This document shows positions 21,475-32,261 of a stretch of 64,000 nucleotides of DNA, piece by piece (the stretch's first letter is position 1; each line of letters begins with the position of its first letter). The notes beneath the pieces were generated by a model, which was not told where the DNA came from, made no database searches, and saw nothing but the letters and a program-made list of their open reading frames with translations. The stretch comes from Hydractinia symbiolongicarpus. Taxonomy: Eukaryota; Cnidaria; Hydrozoa; Anthoathecata; Hydractiniidae. The stretch spans positions 10,343,001 to 10,407,000 of the forward strand of contig NC_079885.1 in the NCBI RefSeq assembly GCF_029227915.1, written 5' to 3'. The position numbers and the translations under genes are program-made.

Positions 21475-22593
21475 GACAAGTATGCAAATCAATTTGAAGA
21501 AAGAGCTAAAAAACATACCATTGTGTAAAGTTAAAATTTTCTGCTGTGTATAACAAAGGAAGTTTCTATCATCACGTTAGTGATAGGAAACGAATATAAA
21601 ATTAAAGTGTATTTATATTTTGTCGATTATTAAAATTACAAACGCTCTTATATTGTGAAGCATAGTGTCGGTAAATCAGTTCAAAATTCTTTATGTTCTC
21701 CAAAAATAATCGCATTTTTTACAGCATAAAATATCTGGAATTTAAAGAATTTAACCGCATCTATTTTCGCGTACCTTAAACAAGCAGATGCTTGACATTT
21801 TAAGTCCTTTTTCTGAACAATGACAAACATTTTTAATTTTCTGGTATAAAATGATAAAAATTTCACTGTAATTGCCGATGCAACGTCAAATTTGTTTTAA
21901 GCCAATAGTCGGCACTCCAACGTCAGTACAATATAAATCTGTGGCAGGTTCAATATCAACGCAACAACAACAACATCTGTATTTGAAGTCGAAGAAGAAC
22001 AGAATTGAAGATAAAACCAGAAGCAAACATTGGATGAGGGTAAAAATAAAGTACACAACGAACAACCCATATTCTACTTTAAATGCAGATTCATCTATAT
22101 TATAGTAACTCACACTGAAAAGAATATCATCATAACCACGCGACACGCCAATTGATCCAAAAATACTTCGATATTCTCCTAAAAAGACACACAAAAAACA
22201 AATCCCAACAAACCACCATAGCATCATCCACAAGTCCAACCAGAACTTCACTTTGTAGTAACAACTTCTCTTCGTATGCTTACCAAATATACCAAGAATG
22301 GGATTTATCATAAGTAGGATATTCGTAATTACAGGTAAACCTGGCACTGCTTTTATAAACACACGTATGCTCTCCTGGTTGGCTCCAGGTATCCACAGGT
22401 ACAGCGCGCTAACGAATGCTGATAAAATACATAAACAAATTTGTATATAATTTAAATACACTTGATATTTTCCCATCTTTCATACATTTATGTTCTTTCA
22501 AGATTCTTGATAACTTTATTAAATGTAAATATGTAAATTTTCATTTATATAACCAAGCATGGATTCTAATTGTAGCAATCACGCCACTTTTTC
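21475..22593. repeat. tandem unit 0 (truncated, diverged)
   Basis: About 1.1 kb homologous to the first 1.1 kb of the two long units (24546 and 34600). It starts at GACAAGTATGCAAATC and loses similarity after CACGCCACTTTT at about 22593. It carries one four-span membrane gene and differs from the others by a few per cent. Confidence 0.85.
21886..22476 (-). CDS. four-span membrane protein, paralogue 1
   Basis: Single-exon frame of 196 residues. Hydrophobic segments lie at about 7-29, 46-65, 79-101 and 137-166, with short polar termini, so four membrane spans are likely. The last span is followed by a run of five cysteines (YRCCCCC), a likely palmitoylation site, and a roughly 25-residue cytosolic tail. 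The loop between spans 3 and 4 (about 104-135) differs most from the other two copies (GVSRGYDDILFSV here). No catalytic motif is present and the family is not recognised; a tetraspan or MARVEL-like architecture is possible, but the tetraspanin CCG motif is absent. The start ATG follows an AT-rich leader shared by all three copies. Confidence 0.7.
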   Translation of the reverse strand: MGKYQVYLNYIQICLCILSAFVSALYLWIPGANQESIRVFIKAVPGLPVITNILLMINPILGIFGKHTKRSCYYKVKFWLDLWMMLWWFVGICFLCVFLGEYRSIFGSIGVSRGYDDILFSVSYYNIDESAFKVEYGLFVVYFIFTLIQCLLLVLSSILFFFDFKYRCCCCCVDIEPATDLYCTDVGVPTIGLKQI

Positions 22594-22663
22594 CATCTGT
22601 GGTTACACAGTATGGTTTAGTCTACACGTCTCTTAAAAACGCTATCATCCAATTTTTTACAAA

Positions 22664-22884
22664 ATTAGACAAATGAAATGAAGTTTAATTAAAATAATAA
22701 TTTAGCTCTGATCTAAGTATTCAAGTGAGATTCGGCTTCCGTAAATTTCCTACTTCAAAGACCCATTGTGAAGGCCAAAATAGTGATTAATAGTGCTAAA
22801 GGTGTTAGGGGAGTGGTGGGCACTTGAATACTTCGATCAGAGCTAAATTATTATTTTAATTAAACTTCATTTAATTTGTCTAAT
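22664..22884. repeat. long hairpin (foldback/MITE-like)
   Basis: Two arms of about 64 bases (22664-22727 and 22821-22884) are inverted repeats with about two mismatches, and similarity extends a few bases further with one gap. The loop is about 90 bases. The left arm begins ATTAGACAAATGAAATGAAG and the right ends with the complement. The element sits exactly where the unit 0 homology has ended and next to the repeat at 22893. Confidence 0.8.
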
Positions 22885-22892
22885 TTATGTAA

Positions 22893-24548
22893 ACTAGTCG
22901 ATAGCCCGTGGAAAAATCCAGGGGTGCGCCCATCCTTTTTATACCACTTAAGCTTACCCCAGTGTCGAAACGCCGGGGTAAGCCAAAGTCAAGGTGCGAT
23001 CTGACGTTTAACACTCTGTGGAGCTCTTAATAAGAGCCGTAAACTGTGCCACGCGATCAGGTGGAGCGCTTTAGTACAGGTATACAGTATTTCGTAAATT
23101 AAGTACACCATTATAGTCTTGCGACTGTAACATATTTTTCAAAAAATATTCCCTGCAACGATAGCTGAAATAAAAACACAGTTTACAAACAACAGTCGGG
23201 ACCCCATCATAGCAAAAACAATCAGTCAATATTATTTTAAATGTTTGTGAAAGGTTGTGAAAGGTAAAGAATTTATCGTGACACTGGGCTAAGCGCTTAC
23301 CACAGTTAAACCGTGTTGCACATGCATATAGGAATAATACGCCTTTGGAAAAAACTTCTCACAGACTCTGTTTAAAAAAACACAACAGGGCTGTGCGGTT
23401 AGTCCAGGTAAACATTGTTGCACATCCGTACAGGTGTGATTACCGAGAAAGTTTGAAAATGAATTGTCACATTGGGTTGACCCCTTAGTACAGGTAAACC
23501 ACGTTGTAAATGCGCATGGGCTTAACAGCCTTTACCAAAAACAACAGTCTGTTGTTAACACTGGGCTAACTGCTTAGTATAGTTAAACAGAGTTGAACAG
23601 GCGTATAGGCGTAATACCCCTTTCCAAAAAAACTTCATTGCAACTTCGGTTTTAATGAAAACACTGGGAACAGCTCATTACCGGTTCAGCTAAAATAATC
23701 TGTCAGTCATTTTATTTGCACAAAAAGTTTTCAGGAAAAAATAACTTAGCTAACTGCATTTATAGCATAACACTTATTGTTTAACAATATTGTTGTAGCC
23801 AAACTGCATTTTTATACTCTTACTTCTAGCCAAAGATAGGAGCTAGCTAAATGGCTACAGTCTCAACACAAAAATAAATGGTGGAATAAGTAAGGTTCTA
23901 GCTAGCTAGCTAGCCTCAATCTTCGTTTCCTAGCCAAAAATCCTAAAACTGGTGCGTTTAAGATCTGTACGTGACTAAAAACATGACAATATATTTATCT
24001 TAACATTTTAGAACATACAAAAAACCAATATTACGAAAATAAAAAGCTTATAGAAGACACAAAGGTGAAACAGACTTATAAACAGCACTGAACTGACCTT
24101 CTTCTAAAAACTAAAATGGCCATCATGTTTCTTCGTTGGCATGTCTAGGCCGCGAAAGTCTTGATTGGTTTTTCAAAGAATCAGGCGTTTTGATTGGTAA
24201 TCACGTGCGAGCGGTCAAAACAAAGTCAGTTAAACTGTCAGTAAAACCATCCTATTTGTTTTCGGTGGCTCCTGAGCGGAATCGGCGATAAAGGTCACGG
24301 CGGTAAATTATTATTAAAAAAGGCGCTTTTAAATAATGAATTTATTTTAATCACCTAATTTGTTTTTTAAATTAGAAGATTATCAATTAAATTAATTAAA
24401 TTATGTAAGGAAATAAATTAATTTTTTGGGTTTAGTTCAATTAATTATAAAGTTTTCTATTAAACAATCCCCTGTTTTCTAAAAATTCGCGGAAAGATCA
24501 AAGGAATATCGGTAACCCTTTTGAACAGACAGACAGACGACGGCTAGT
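22893..24548 (+). mobile_element. Helentron/HINE-like element with internal minisatellite
   Basis: The left end ACTAGTCGATAGCCCGTGG, with a degenerate CCCGTGG/CC(A/C)GGGG palindrome and TTTTTATACC, matches the reverse complement of the copy at 7338-7497. The right end is a CAGA microsatellite followed by CGACGGCTAGT, an imperfect inverted counterpart of ACTAGTCG. Between about 23060 and 23690 a unit of roughly 110 bases recurs four to five times in diverged form (TTAGTACAGGTAAACC, then CACATGC, then a TAATAC-CCTTT phrase, then ACACTGGGCTAA). No protein is encoded. Palindrome, microsatellite and central tandem repeats fit Helentron-associated elements. Confidence 0.55.
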
Positions 24549-24951
24549 ATGCAAATCAATTTTGAAAGAGCTAAAAAACATACCATTGTGTAAAGTTAAA
24601 ATTTTCTGCTGTGTATAACAAAGGAAGTTTCTATCATCACGTTAGTGATAGGAAACGAATAAAAAATTAAAGTGTATTTATATTTTGTCGATTATTAAAA
24701 TTACAAACGCTCTTACATTGTGAAGCATGGTGTCGGTAAATCAGTTCAAAATTCTTTATGTTCTCCAGAAATAATCGCATTTTTTACAGCATAAAGTATC
24801 TGGAATTTAAAGAATTTAACCGCATCTATTTTCGCGTACCTTAAACAAGCAGATGTTTAACATTTTAAGTCCTTCTTCTGAACAATGACAAACATTTTTA
24901 ATTTTCTGTTTTAAAAATGATAAAAATTTCACTGTAATTGCCGATGCAACG

Positions 24952-25542
24952 TCAAATTTGTTTTAAGCCAATAGTCGGCACTCCAACGTCAGTACAATAT
25001 AAATCTGTGGCAGGTTCAATATCAACGCAACAACAACAACATCTGTATTTGAAGTCGAAGAAGAACAGAATTGAAGATAAAACCAGAAGCAAACATTGGA
25101 TGAGGGTAAAAATAAAGTACACAACGAACAACCCATATTCTAATTTAAATGCAGATTCATCTATATTATAGTAACTCACATTGAAAAAAATATTATCATA
25201 ACCATAAAACTTGCCAATTGATCCAAAAATACTTCGATATTGTCCTAAAAAGACACACAAAAAATAAATCCCAACAAACCACCATAGCATCATCCACAAG
25301 TCCAACCAGAACTTCACTTTGTAGTAACAACTTCTCTTCGTATGCTCACCAAATATACCAAGAATTGGATTTATCATAAGTAGGATATTCGTAAATACAG
25401 GTAAACCTGGCACTGCTTTTATAAACACACGTATGCTCTCCTGGTTGGCTCCAGGTATCCACAGGTACAGCGCGCTAACGAATGCTGATAAAATACATAA
25501 ACAAACTTGTATGTAATTTAAATACACTTGATATTTTCCCAT
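24952..25542 (-). CDS. four-span membrane protein, paralogue 2
   Basis: 196-residue single-exon frame, nearly the same as the copy at 35005-35595 (about five residue changes) and about a dozen from the copy at 21886-22476. Topology and the C-terminal YRCCCCC cluster are conserved. The loop between spans 3 and 4 reads GKFYGYDNIFFNV at about residues 110-122. No stop, frameshift or lost start in any copy suggests the family is under purifying selection or very young. Function unknown. Confidence 0.7.
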   Translation of the reverse strand: MGKYQVYLNYIQVCLCILSAFVSALYLWIPGANQESIRVFIKAVPGLPVFTNILLMINPILGIFGEHTKRSCYYKVKFWLDLWMMLWWFVGIYFLCVFLGQYRSIFGSIGKFYGYDNIFFNVSYYNIDESAFKLEYGLFVVYFIFTLIQCLLLVLSSILFFFDFKYRCCCCCVDIEPATDLYCTDVGVPTIGLKQI

Positions 25543-25679
25543 CTTTCATACATTTATGTTCTTTCAAGATTCTTGATAACTTTATTAAATGTAAATATGT
25601 AAATTTTCATTTATATAACGAAGCATGGATTCTAATTGTAGCAATCACGCCACTTTTTTTATTAAAATAAAGTAGATGT

Positions 25680-27844
25680 CTCATATTACATTTCCGTGTT
25701 TGCATTGAATTATGGGATACCTTCTAAACTGTGACAATGGATATATAGGAAACCTCAAACTATTAATAATTGCGCCACTTAAGTAGACCTATTAACTCAA
25801 GAATACATTTTACTGTAAATTAATTTTACGTTTAAATTAAGAATGTGTAACAAACAGTACCACTTCATTAAACCAAATCTAAATAATGAAGTTGTATTAA
25901 AAAGATACCACTTTATAGTTCAGATTTGGTATAAATACACTACAAAGTCCTGGAAAGTCATACTAACTGTAACAAGATGCAGAAGCTGTATCTCGCTGCT
26001 AACAAGGTGAAGATTCACAATAGTTTATTATATTCTTTATTATACACCTGGGAAAACCAAAGTGGAGTATGCTACTTGGTCTATGACCACAAACCATGCT
26101 AAATTTTGAAGCCCATTAAATCACTCTGATTAATTGCTAAAAAGAACATTTTGGACCCAATGAAAACCTAAGATGTTTAGATGTAGTCACTAAGTTTGCG
26201 CTTATTTAAAGCAGCTTAATAGGGCGACCAGCGATATTTTTAGAAAAATTGTTTTTGCGGAACAGTAGTGTTTTTTATTTCTATTTTTGTAAACAATAGG
26301 CCTATTTTTCAACCTAATGTACCAGTAAACAAAGCAGATTCTTATAAACGCGTTATGCATTTTAACTACAAAAAATAAAGTGGCGGCGGCGGTTATCCGG
26401 ATGAGTGTTAGGGTTGCTAAAAAAGCAAATCGAGGAAAACAGGTGAGTAGGGAAGCTTTAAATGAAGTGAGAGTAGTGTAGACTTACACCCTTTTTTGTA
26501 AGAATATGTTTTATAAGAATACCAGACAGGGATTTTTGGTTAAACACAATGGGCCTATTGTTTAAACAACAGAAAAATAAAGAATAATGACCAACCTGGT
26601 AAAAATATTGATATTTTTATACATAAAGTATGTAATAGATTTTAAATTAAATATATACGGCGAGTTGATTTGCCTTATCTATGATTTACATTGGCTGGTA
26701 TAAAGATTGGAAGCTGAGAAATTTAAGGCTTTATTGCACCTAGTCAACGGCCTGGACGTTGTGTTCAGTATTTTGAAAAAAAAATAACACTTTGCACTCT
26801 TGAAGTTAATCCATATGCAAAAGAATTGTCCGCTGTCAGGAACCGCGAGCATTAACCAACGCGAACATAACATCATATCTATCTCAGTTAAGGTATACTT
26901 TTTTACAATTAGTTAAAAATATATACCTTTTACATAACCAAAGTAATGTTAATGTATACGTTTAAAAGCTTGTCACGGAAACTTTCACACCACAAGCAAT
27001 AACATTTATTAAATTGATACGTTTTAAAATATGTCCTGTACGTCAATGTTCATTGTCTTTTCGCTAGTCTGTCCAAATTATTGTTTCTGTTTTCTGCTTT
27101 TTTGCGAACAGGAATTTTACTGCATTTTAAGCATGCTGAGATGCGAATGCGTAACCGGACAGTACGCAGAATGCTTTCTAATCGCCTAGTTTTTGTTATA
27201 AAAAATTGCATGGCTTTTGCATCGTTTATGAATTCAGAGACGAAGAAAAACTCCGTGACTCTGTTAGCGTCTGAAGCGTTAATGTCCGTTTCATCAATAA
27301 GAAATTTGACATCAGTAAAGCTGGCATCAATATTATTGTGATTTTCTTGTTTTTCAGTTATCATCATTTTCATTCCCTAATGTTATTAAATGTCGTTGTG
27401 TACTAATTCGCTTTTCAAATATTTGCACTTCTTTTTTGTTTGCATCGACCTTTATATCTTCAGATGAATAACCCCTTCGACATGCAGATTGTCCTGTAGA
27501 TAACAGGACAATTTGCATGCATAAATTTATAACAATTTCGTCACGTGCTATCTTTTAGTCATCACTTCTCACATTAGTGGCACCTTTCCAACTATAACCC
27601 TGATAGCTTGCGCGCTTTGTATGTTTTTGTAACATATCAAGGAAGTAGTAACTCTTCCCAAAACTGTCTTTATTGAAAGAATTCTACTCTAGCTTCGTTA
27701 CAATGTTTTTTTACTGCTTCCTCCAAGTTTCGGCATCAACATGTTCGCTATCGCCAATACCACTGATTGCGTATTGATAGGATTTGTTGGATTTCAGGCT
27801 CTGTCGGCTCCAATGGGTCACAAACAATATCCGGAAACGCATTT
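25680..27844. other. non-coding stretch of unit 1
   Basis: Contains a 107-codon minus-strand frame (27050-27373) overlapped by an 86-codon plus-strand frame, with no domain or splice context, so not called a gene. The same sequence recurs 10053 bases downstream. Confidence 0.4.
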
Positions 27845-29047
27845 CAGGCCTCGTCAGGAATGGCGTGCGATCGCACGCGCACACGCCCACACACGCCATG
27901 TTTGAATGTTCCTGTGCGATCTTCGCACGCCAAAAAAAAACACTTAATACCTCAGGCGTGCGCTAATCGCACACCAAAATAAATAATGTTCTCTTCAATG
28001 AAGGCGCACAGGAATAATATACATTGCCGATCGCGAGTAAAGCTACACATCTTTGAGAGTACGAATACAAATAAATGCAAGTAAAATAATTCAGAGTGAG
28101 AGTACAATGCGAGTGCGAGTAAAATAAATAAGAGTAATCAATAATTAAACTACTCGCAAGTAAATATTAAAAAAATATATGTTACTCGCGAGTTATATTA
28201 AAGAAAAACATAGACATTAATTTTAAATACACTATTTAATTTTTTTTTAATTTAGTTGCTCTTTTGAAATTAATAAATAAATTTTAAAGTTCAACTTTTC
28301 CGTCTTTTACAGTTCAACTTTTCCGTCTTTTTTTCCGTCTTGTTCTTTCGCAGAAATCACTTCAAGCATGTTCTTTCGCAAGCACAGAGTCAGCATGATA
28401 TCTAATTATAGTTATGGTGATCAATTGCCACATGCAGACTTTGCTTTCTGAATATATTTCAACAAACATTGCTTTACAACTCAGACAACAATCTGTATAG
28501 TTTTAAAACATCGCCATAGAAACAGGACGTCACAAAGCTTGTTATTGTTTTGTTTAGGGAGGAATGTTTTAAGATCGAAGCAACAATAATAACGTGAGGG
28601 ATTTTTTTATAAAGAAACAGTTTAATGTTTAATGATATATTTTTTTTGAAAAATATAAAAATAAAAAATATTTACCTCTAAAAAAATATTTACAAAAAAG
28701 TTATTAACTGAAAGAGTTTTATGACTGTAACTTGCATGTTTTATAATTTTTCTTCGTTCTGTTGCTACGTCGTATACTTTTTTTTTCAAAAATAATGAAT
28801 AATGAACGCATCGCACATTTTAGTTTCGTCCCAACAAATTACCTGCTTTTCAAAACATGGCAAAATTAGTGTTGCCGTATGCGAGTTCTATGATTATTCG
28901 AAAAAAAAAAATGGAACAAAAATGAGCACACGCCATCGCACGCCATTGAAAATTATGCCGTGAGAACAACGCACGCCTCAAAATTATTAAGAAGTATCAT
29001 GACGTGCGAAGCTCGCACGCCAGCATTTTTCTTCCTGACGAGGCCTG
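27845..29047. mobile_element. non-autonomous DNA element with GCGTGCG sub-terminal boxes, unit 1 copy
   Basis: The ends CAGGCCTCGTCAGGAA and (reverse complement of right end) CAGGCCTCGTCAGGAA are perfect 16-base inverted repeats. They are flanked by CATTT on both sides (GCATTT if the last base of the element is read as flank). Inside each end are many short boxes GGCGTGCGA / TCGCACGCC. The middle is AT-rich with ACTCGC/GCGAGT boxes. No transposase is present. CAGG ends and clustered sub-terminal boxes suggest a hAT-like element, but the expected 8-bp duplication is not clear. Length is 1203 bp. Confidence 0.7.
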
Positions 29048-29399
29048 CATTTAAATGGGTATAAAATCAGAAAAGTTAAGAAAGATTTTAAATTAAACAT
29101 TTCAAAGCCACCTCACACCTAGTGCTTAAATCATTCTATGACCACAAGCAAAAACAAAAGTCTACTGTCAAAAAACTTTGGGATCGAGTAGGGATAACCA
29201 ACTTTATAAAGCTGAAGATCCTTTATTGCAATTGGAAATCGTCGGTAATTAATTAATTTATGATAAAGTAGAAAACAGAAGGGATTATGTAATCCTCTCT
29301 CTTTCAATACCCTTTTCTACGTTTAATTAATTGTGTTTATTATTACTGATATTGAACTTATTTACCCAGGAAAGCCTCTTCACTTTCTTTTGAATACTG

Positions 29400-29640
29400 C
29401 TATTAACGAGTGTCCTGCGAAGGGGGGTGTCACAGTGCTCTCATTTGAGGGGAAAAATTCGTGCAAACACATCAATCCCTCAACTAGACAACCGCCTGAG
29501 ATATCAATCCTGTTCTTATGATGAGCGCTAAGCAAAAAGGATAGATTCGCACTTTTATAATCTCTGGCATGACTAGCCGGGGTTTGAATCCAAGACATCC
29601 TGCACTGAAAGTAAATGCTCTACTACAAAGGGATTTAACC
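29400..29640 (-). mobile_element. tRNA-derived SINE-like sequence, unit 1 copy
   Basis: On the minus strand an A-box-like GTAGTAGAGCA (complement about 29614-29628) is followed by a B-box-like GGATTCAAACC (complement of 29581-29591) at tRNA-like spacing. A body of about 150 bases with GCTTAGCGCTCATCAT follows. No cloverleaf complete enough for a functional tRNA is seen. Confidence 0.45.
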
Positions 29641-29649
29641 CAAACCTGA

Positions 29650-30911
29650 CCTAAAATAAGTTCTGTGCAAGTTTCAATACACTTAAGATAAGTTTTCTCT
29701 AGCATAATAGCCGTATTTTGTCTGTTGGCCAATACCAGGTCGTAATTATATGTCCAGGAAAAGCGTTTAAATATTATGTATGGTGTCCGTGTTTCTTAAT
29801 TTGACTAATTGGGATAAAATAACAGACACTAAAAAATCCCAATCAAACATTAAGATTTTAGGACAAATAACATTTTGTTCAGGCACACACATAAAAAATG
29901 TAATAGTATAATATCATATATAGAACATAATAATATTAAAAAAATCTGGACAACGGTTGCCATAATGGCAGAGCTTTAATATTTTAAAATCAAATTATTA
30001 GTTTGAAAAATTTAAAGGCATAATCTATAAAATCTGATAAACAAACTACTAAATCTAACAAAATCTATAGATATATGCATCAGTAAATGTTAATGATAGC
30101 AAGTTTTTCTGCAACTGCAAGCCAAAACACCTTGTGGTTTACTGGTTGTAACATATGAGAAGGACTTTTCCTTTAATCATTTACAAGTACGTCCTTTATT
30201 TTTCCAGTTAGGATCTCCATCAAATTTGTCCTTTTTTAACTTAAAATATATAATTGATCAAATACGTAATCTAAAAATGCAATTATAGTTCAAGAAATAA
30301 CCAGTGACATGCTGGTAAAACAGACAAATATCATTTGTGAACAACTACTGTAAAAATGCGTACGTACTATAAATCGTCAATCTTATACTCCATTGTACGC
30401 TTTGCTTTCGACTTACCCCTTTTCTGAGGGTACAGATAACTCCTCGAAAAATCAACTTAAAATTTTTTTGCAGAAGAGATGCATAAAAACACTTCAATAA
30501 TTTTCTAAGGCGTAGATATGGACGCCCTTTGAAGATCCCCTTCCCCTTGTACACTTTGATACGCTTTTAGACTACCTCTCCGCCTTCTTTTTCTTTGAGC
30601 ATGCTAGCTACATTACTTTTTGTGAAGCATATCAGTGAGTAAGTTTTTTAACTAACATTCATCTTATCAGCTATTTCACTCACCGAAAAACTCTTTTAAT
30701 ATCTCTACATTACTATTATTATAATCGAGTTATTTTTAACAAGGTCAATTTTAGTTAATTTTTTTTAGATGTTAATCTAATTTACATTGTCTATCAAAAC
30801 AGATTGTACAAACTTTAGTCTGCTTGTAAAATCTGTTGCAGAGTAAAGTGGACGTATTGCAAAATAATTGTTTGTTAGATAACTGTAAATTCACGAAACG
30901 TGCATCCGAGA
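29650..30911. other. upstream region of the transporter gene
   Basis: AT-rich, with no gene recognised. It presumably includes the promoter and 5' leader of the transporter that starts at 30912. Confidence 0.4.
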
Positions 30912-32261
30912 ATGGCAGAACCAACGCATGAAAAATGGCTAGGTCAACGAAGAAAGACTGTCTTTGTCATCAACATGATCACATTTCTAGCTGGCTTGGA
31001 TTACAACATCATTATGTCCACTTTTGTCTTCTACCTTAAAGATTTAGTAAAAACAGATCGTCCACACTTATGCTATGCCATCTTGCTAGGCGTTTTCTCC
31101 GTCAGTGCAACTTTAACAGGAGGGTTTGGCGGTCGCTATGTTGATCGAACTAGAAATTTAAAAATATATACCAACGCAGTGCTAGCGTTAATTTTAATTG
31201 GTAATCTTTTATATTCTGTTTACCTTCATCCAGCATTTTTGATTATTGGACGGTTGCTTGCAGGTGTGGGAGATCCATTTATGAGTGTATGTGCCGGAGA
31301 ATTAGTTCGCCTATATAGTAGAGAAGAAGCAACAAGTGCGATTTGGGTTATGACGACAGCATATGCCATGGGGTTTACTGTTGGTCCTGCTTTTGGAATT
31401 ATATTTAAAGGAGTTAATTTCAAAATAGGATCGTTTATTGTTACCTACTTGAATTTCATTGGAATATTTGTTGCAGGGGTGACATTCGTTACACTTGTAA
31501 TGTCAAATATGCTTTTACCTAACAAACTTCTTGAACTAAAGGATTTAGTAAAAAATATGCCAGAGAAAAGTAGCAAAATAGCAAACTGTGATACTGATAA
31601 AAAGGGTCTCACAAGAGATGAGATAGTAGCTCCAAAAGAAAATAATAATCATGTAGAAACTTTGCCAACCAAACAGGTTTTCTCAAACTGCATTGCTATG
31701 TACAGCAGCTTTAGCTTGGATATGTTGTTTCCACTTCTAGTCGATGATATACTAAAATGGAGTCAGTTTGCTTTAAGCGCCATGCTTGTCACAAGCTCAG
31801 TTTCTTACTTTTTCATATTATGCACGTTGGTTAAGATCTGTACTACTGATAAACGAACATACTACACAATTATTTTTTGTTTATGTTGTATGTTAATCAA
31901 TTTCAGCGTGATATTCGAACTGAAGGTATTAGCACGCGATGTTAGAAGAGATATAATTTTAATGGTGGGATTTGTTATAGCATACACGCTTGTTTGGCTA
32001 CCAATACAGGTCCTTTTGAAAAGCATGGTAGCAAAATTAATTCCGCCAAAGATTCAAAGTTTTTCACAAGGCTTGATCGCAGGTATAATGAGACTTGCCA
32101 TGATAATTCCTGCATTTACCACTCCACTTTTAATGCCTTGGATACATATTTGGGCTCTCACGTTGTTTGTTATTGTTACCATCAATATAATGGTATTCAT
32201 TATGAGAAGAAAATCGTTGGCAAACATTAGAGTTATTTCTGTAAATAATAATAAATTATAA
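30912..32261 (+). CDS. major facilitator superfamily transporter, copy 1
   Basis: Intronless frame. The first ATG is at 30912 (upstream codons open with GTG and are not used), giving 449 residues. About twelve hydrophobic segments fall in two halves separated by a polar loop (about residues 205-260, rich in K, E and N). Between segments 2 and 3 the motif GGFGGRYVDRTRN is the family's signature loop (G-x-x-x-D-R-x-x). Segment 4 has IIGRLLAGVGDP and segment 5 AMGFTVGPAFG, as in proton-coupled carriers. The layout and GRLLAG..P..GPAFG pattern are closest to MFSD8/CLN7-like lysosomal members, but the substrate cannot be inferred. It likely sits in a cell or organelle membrane. It is identical over its length to the copy at 40965-42314. 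Lack of introns could indicate a retrocopy. Confidence 0.85.
   Translation: MAEPTHEKWLGQRRKTVFVINMITFLAGLDYNIIMSTFVFYLKDLVKTDRPHLCYAILLGVFSVSATLTGGFGGRYVDRTRNLKIYTNAVLALILIGNLLYSVYLHPAFLIIGRLLAGVGDPFMSVCAGELVRLYSREEATSAIWVMTTAYAMGFTVGPAFGIIFKGVNFKIGSFIVTYLNFIGIFVAGVTFVTLVMSNMLLPNKLLELKDLVKNMPEKSSKIANCDTDKKGLTRDEIVAPKENNNHVETLPTKQVFSNCIAMYSSFSLDMLFPLLVDDILKWSQFALSAMLVTSSVSYFFILCTLVKICTTDKRTYYTIIFCLCCMLINFSVIFELKVLARDVRRDIILMVGFVIAYTLVWLPIQVLLKSMVAKLIPPKIQSFSQGLIAGIMRLAMIIPAFTTPLLMPWIHIWALTLFVIVTINIMVFIMRRKSLANIRVISVNNNKL

Noticed and set aside
27050-27373. 107-codon minus-strand frame, duplicated at 37103-37426
   Set aside because: Identical in both units only because the whole region is duplicated. 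An overlapping frame exists on the other strand and no motif is seen.
30900-30911. Four extra codons at the start of the transporter frame
   Set aside because: The first of these is GTG, not ATG; the eukaryotic start is the ATG at 30912 (and 40965 in copy 2).
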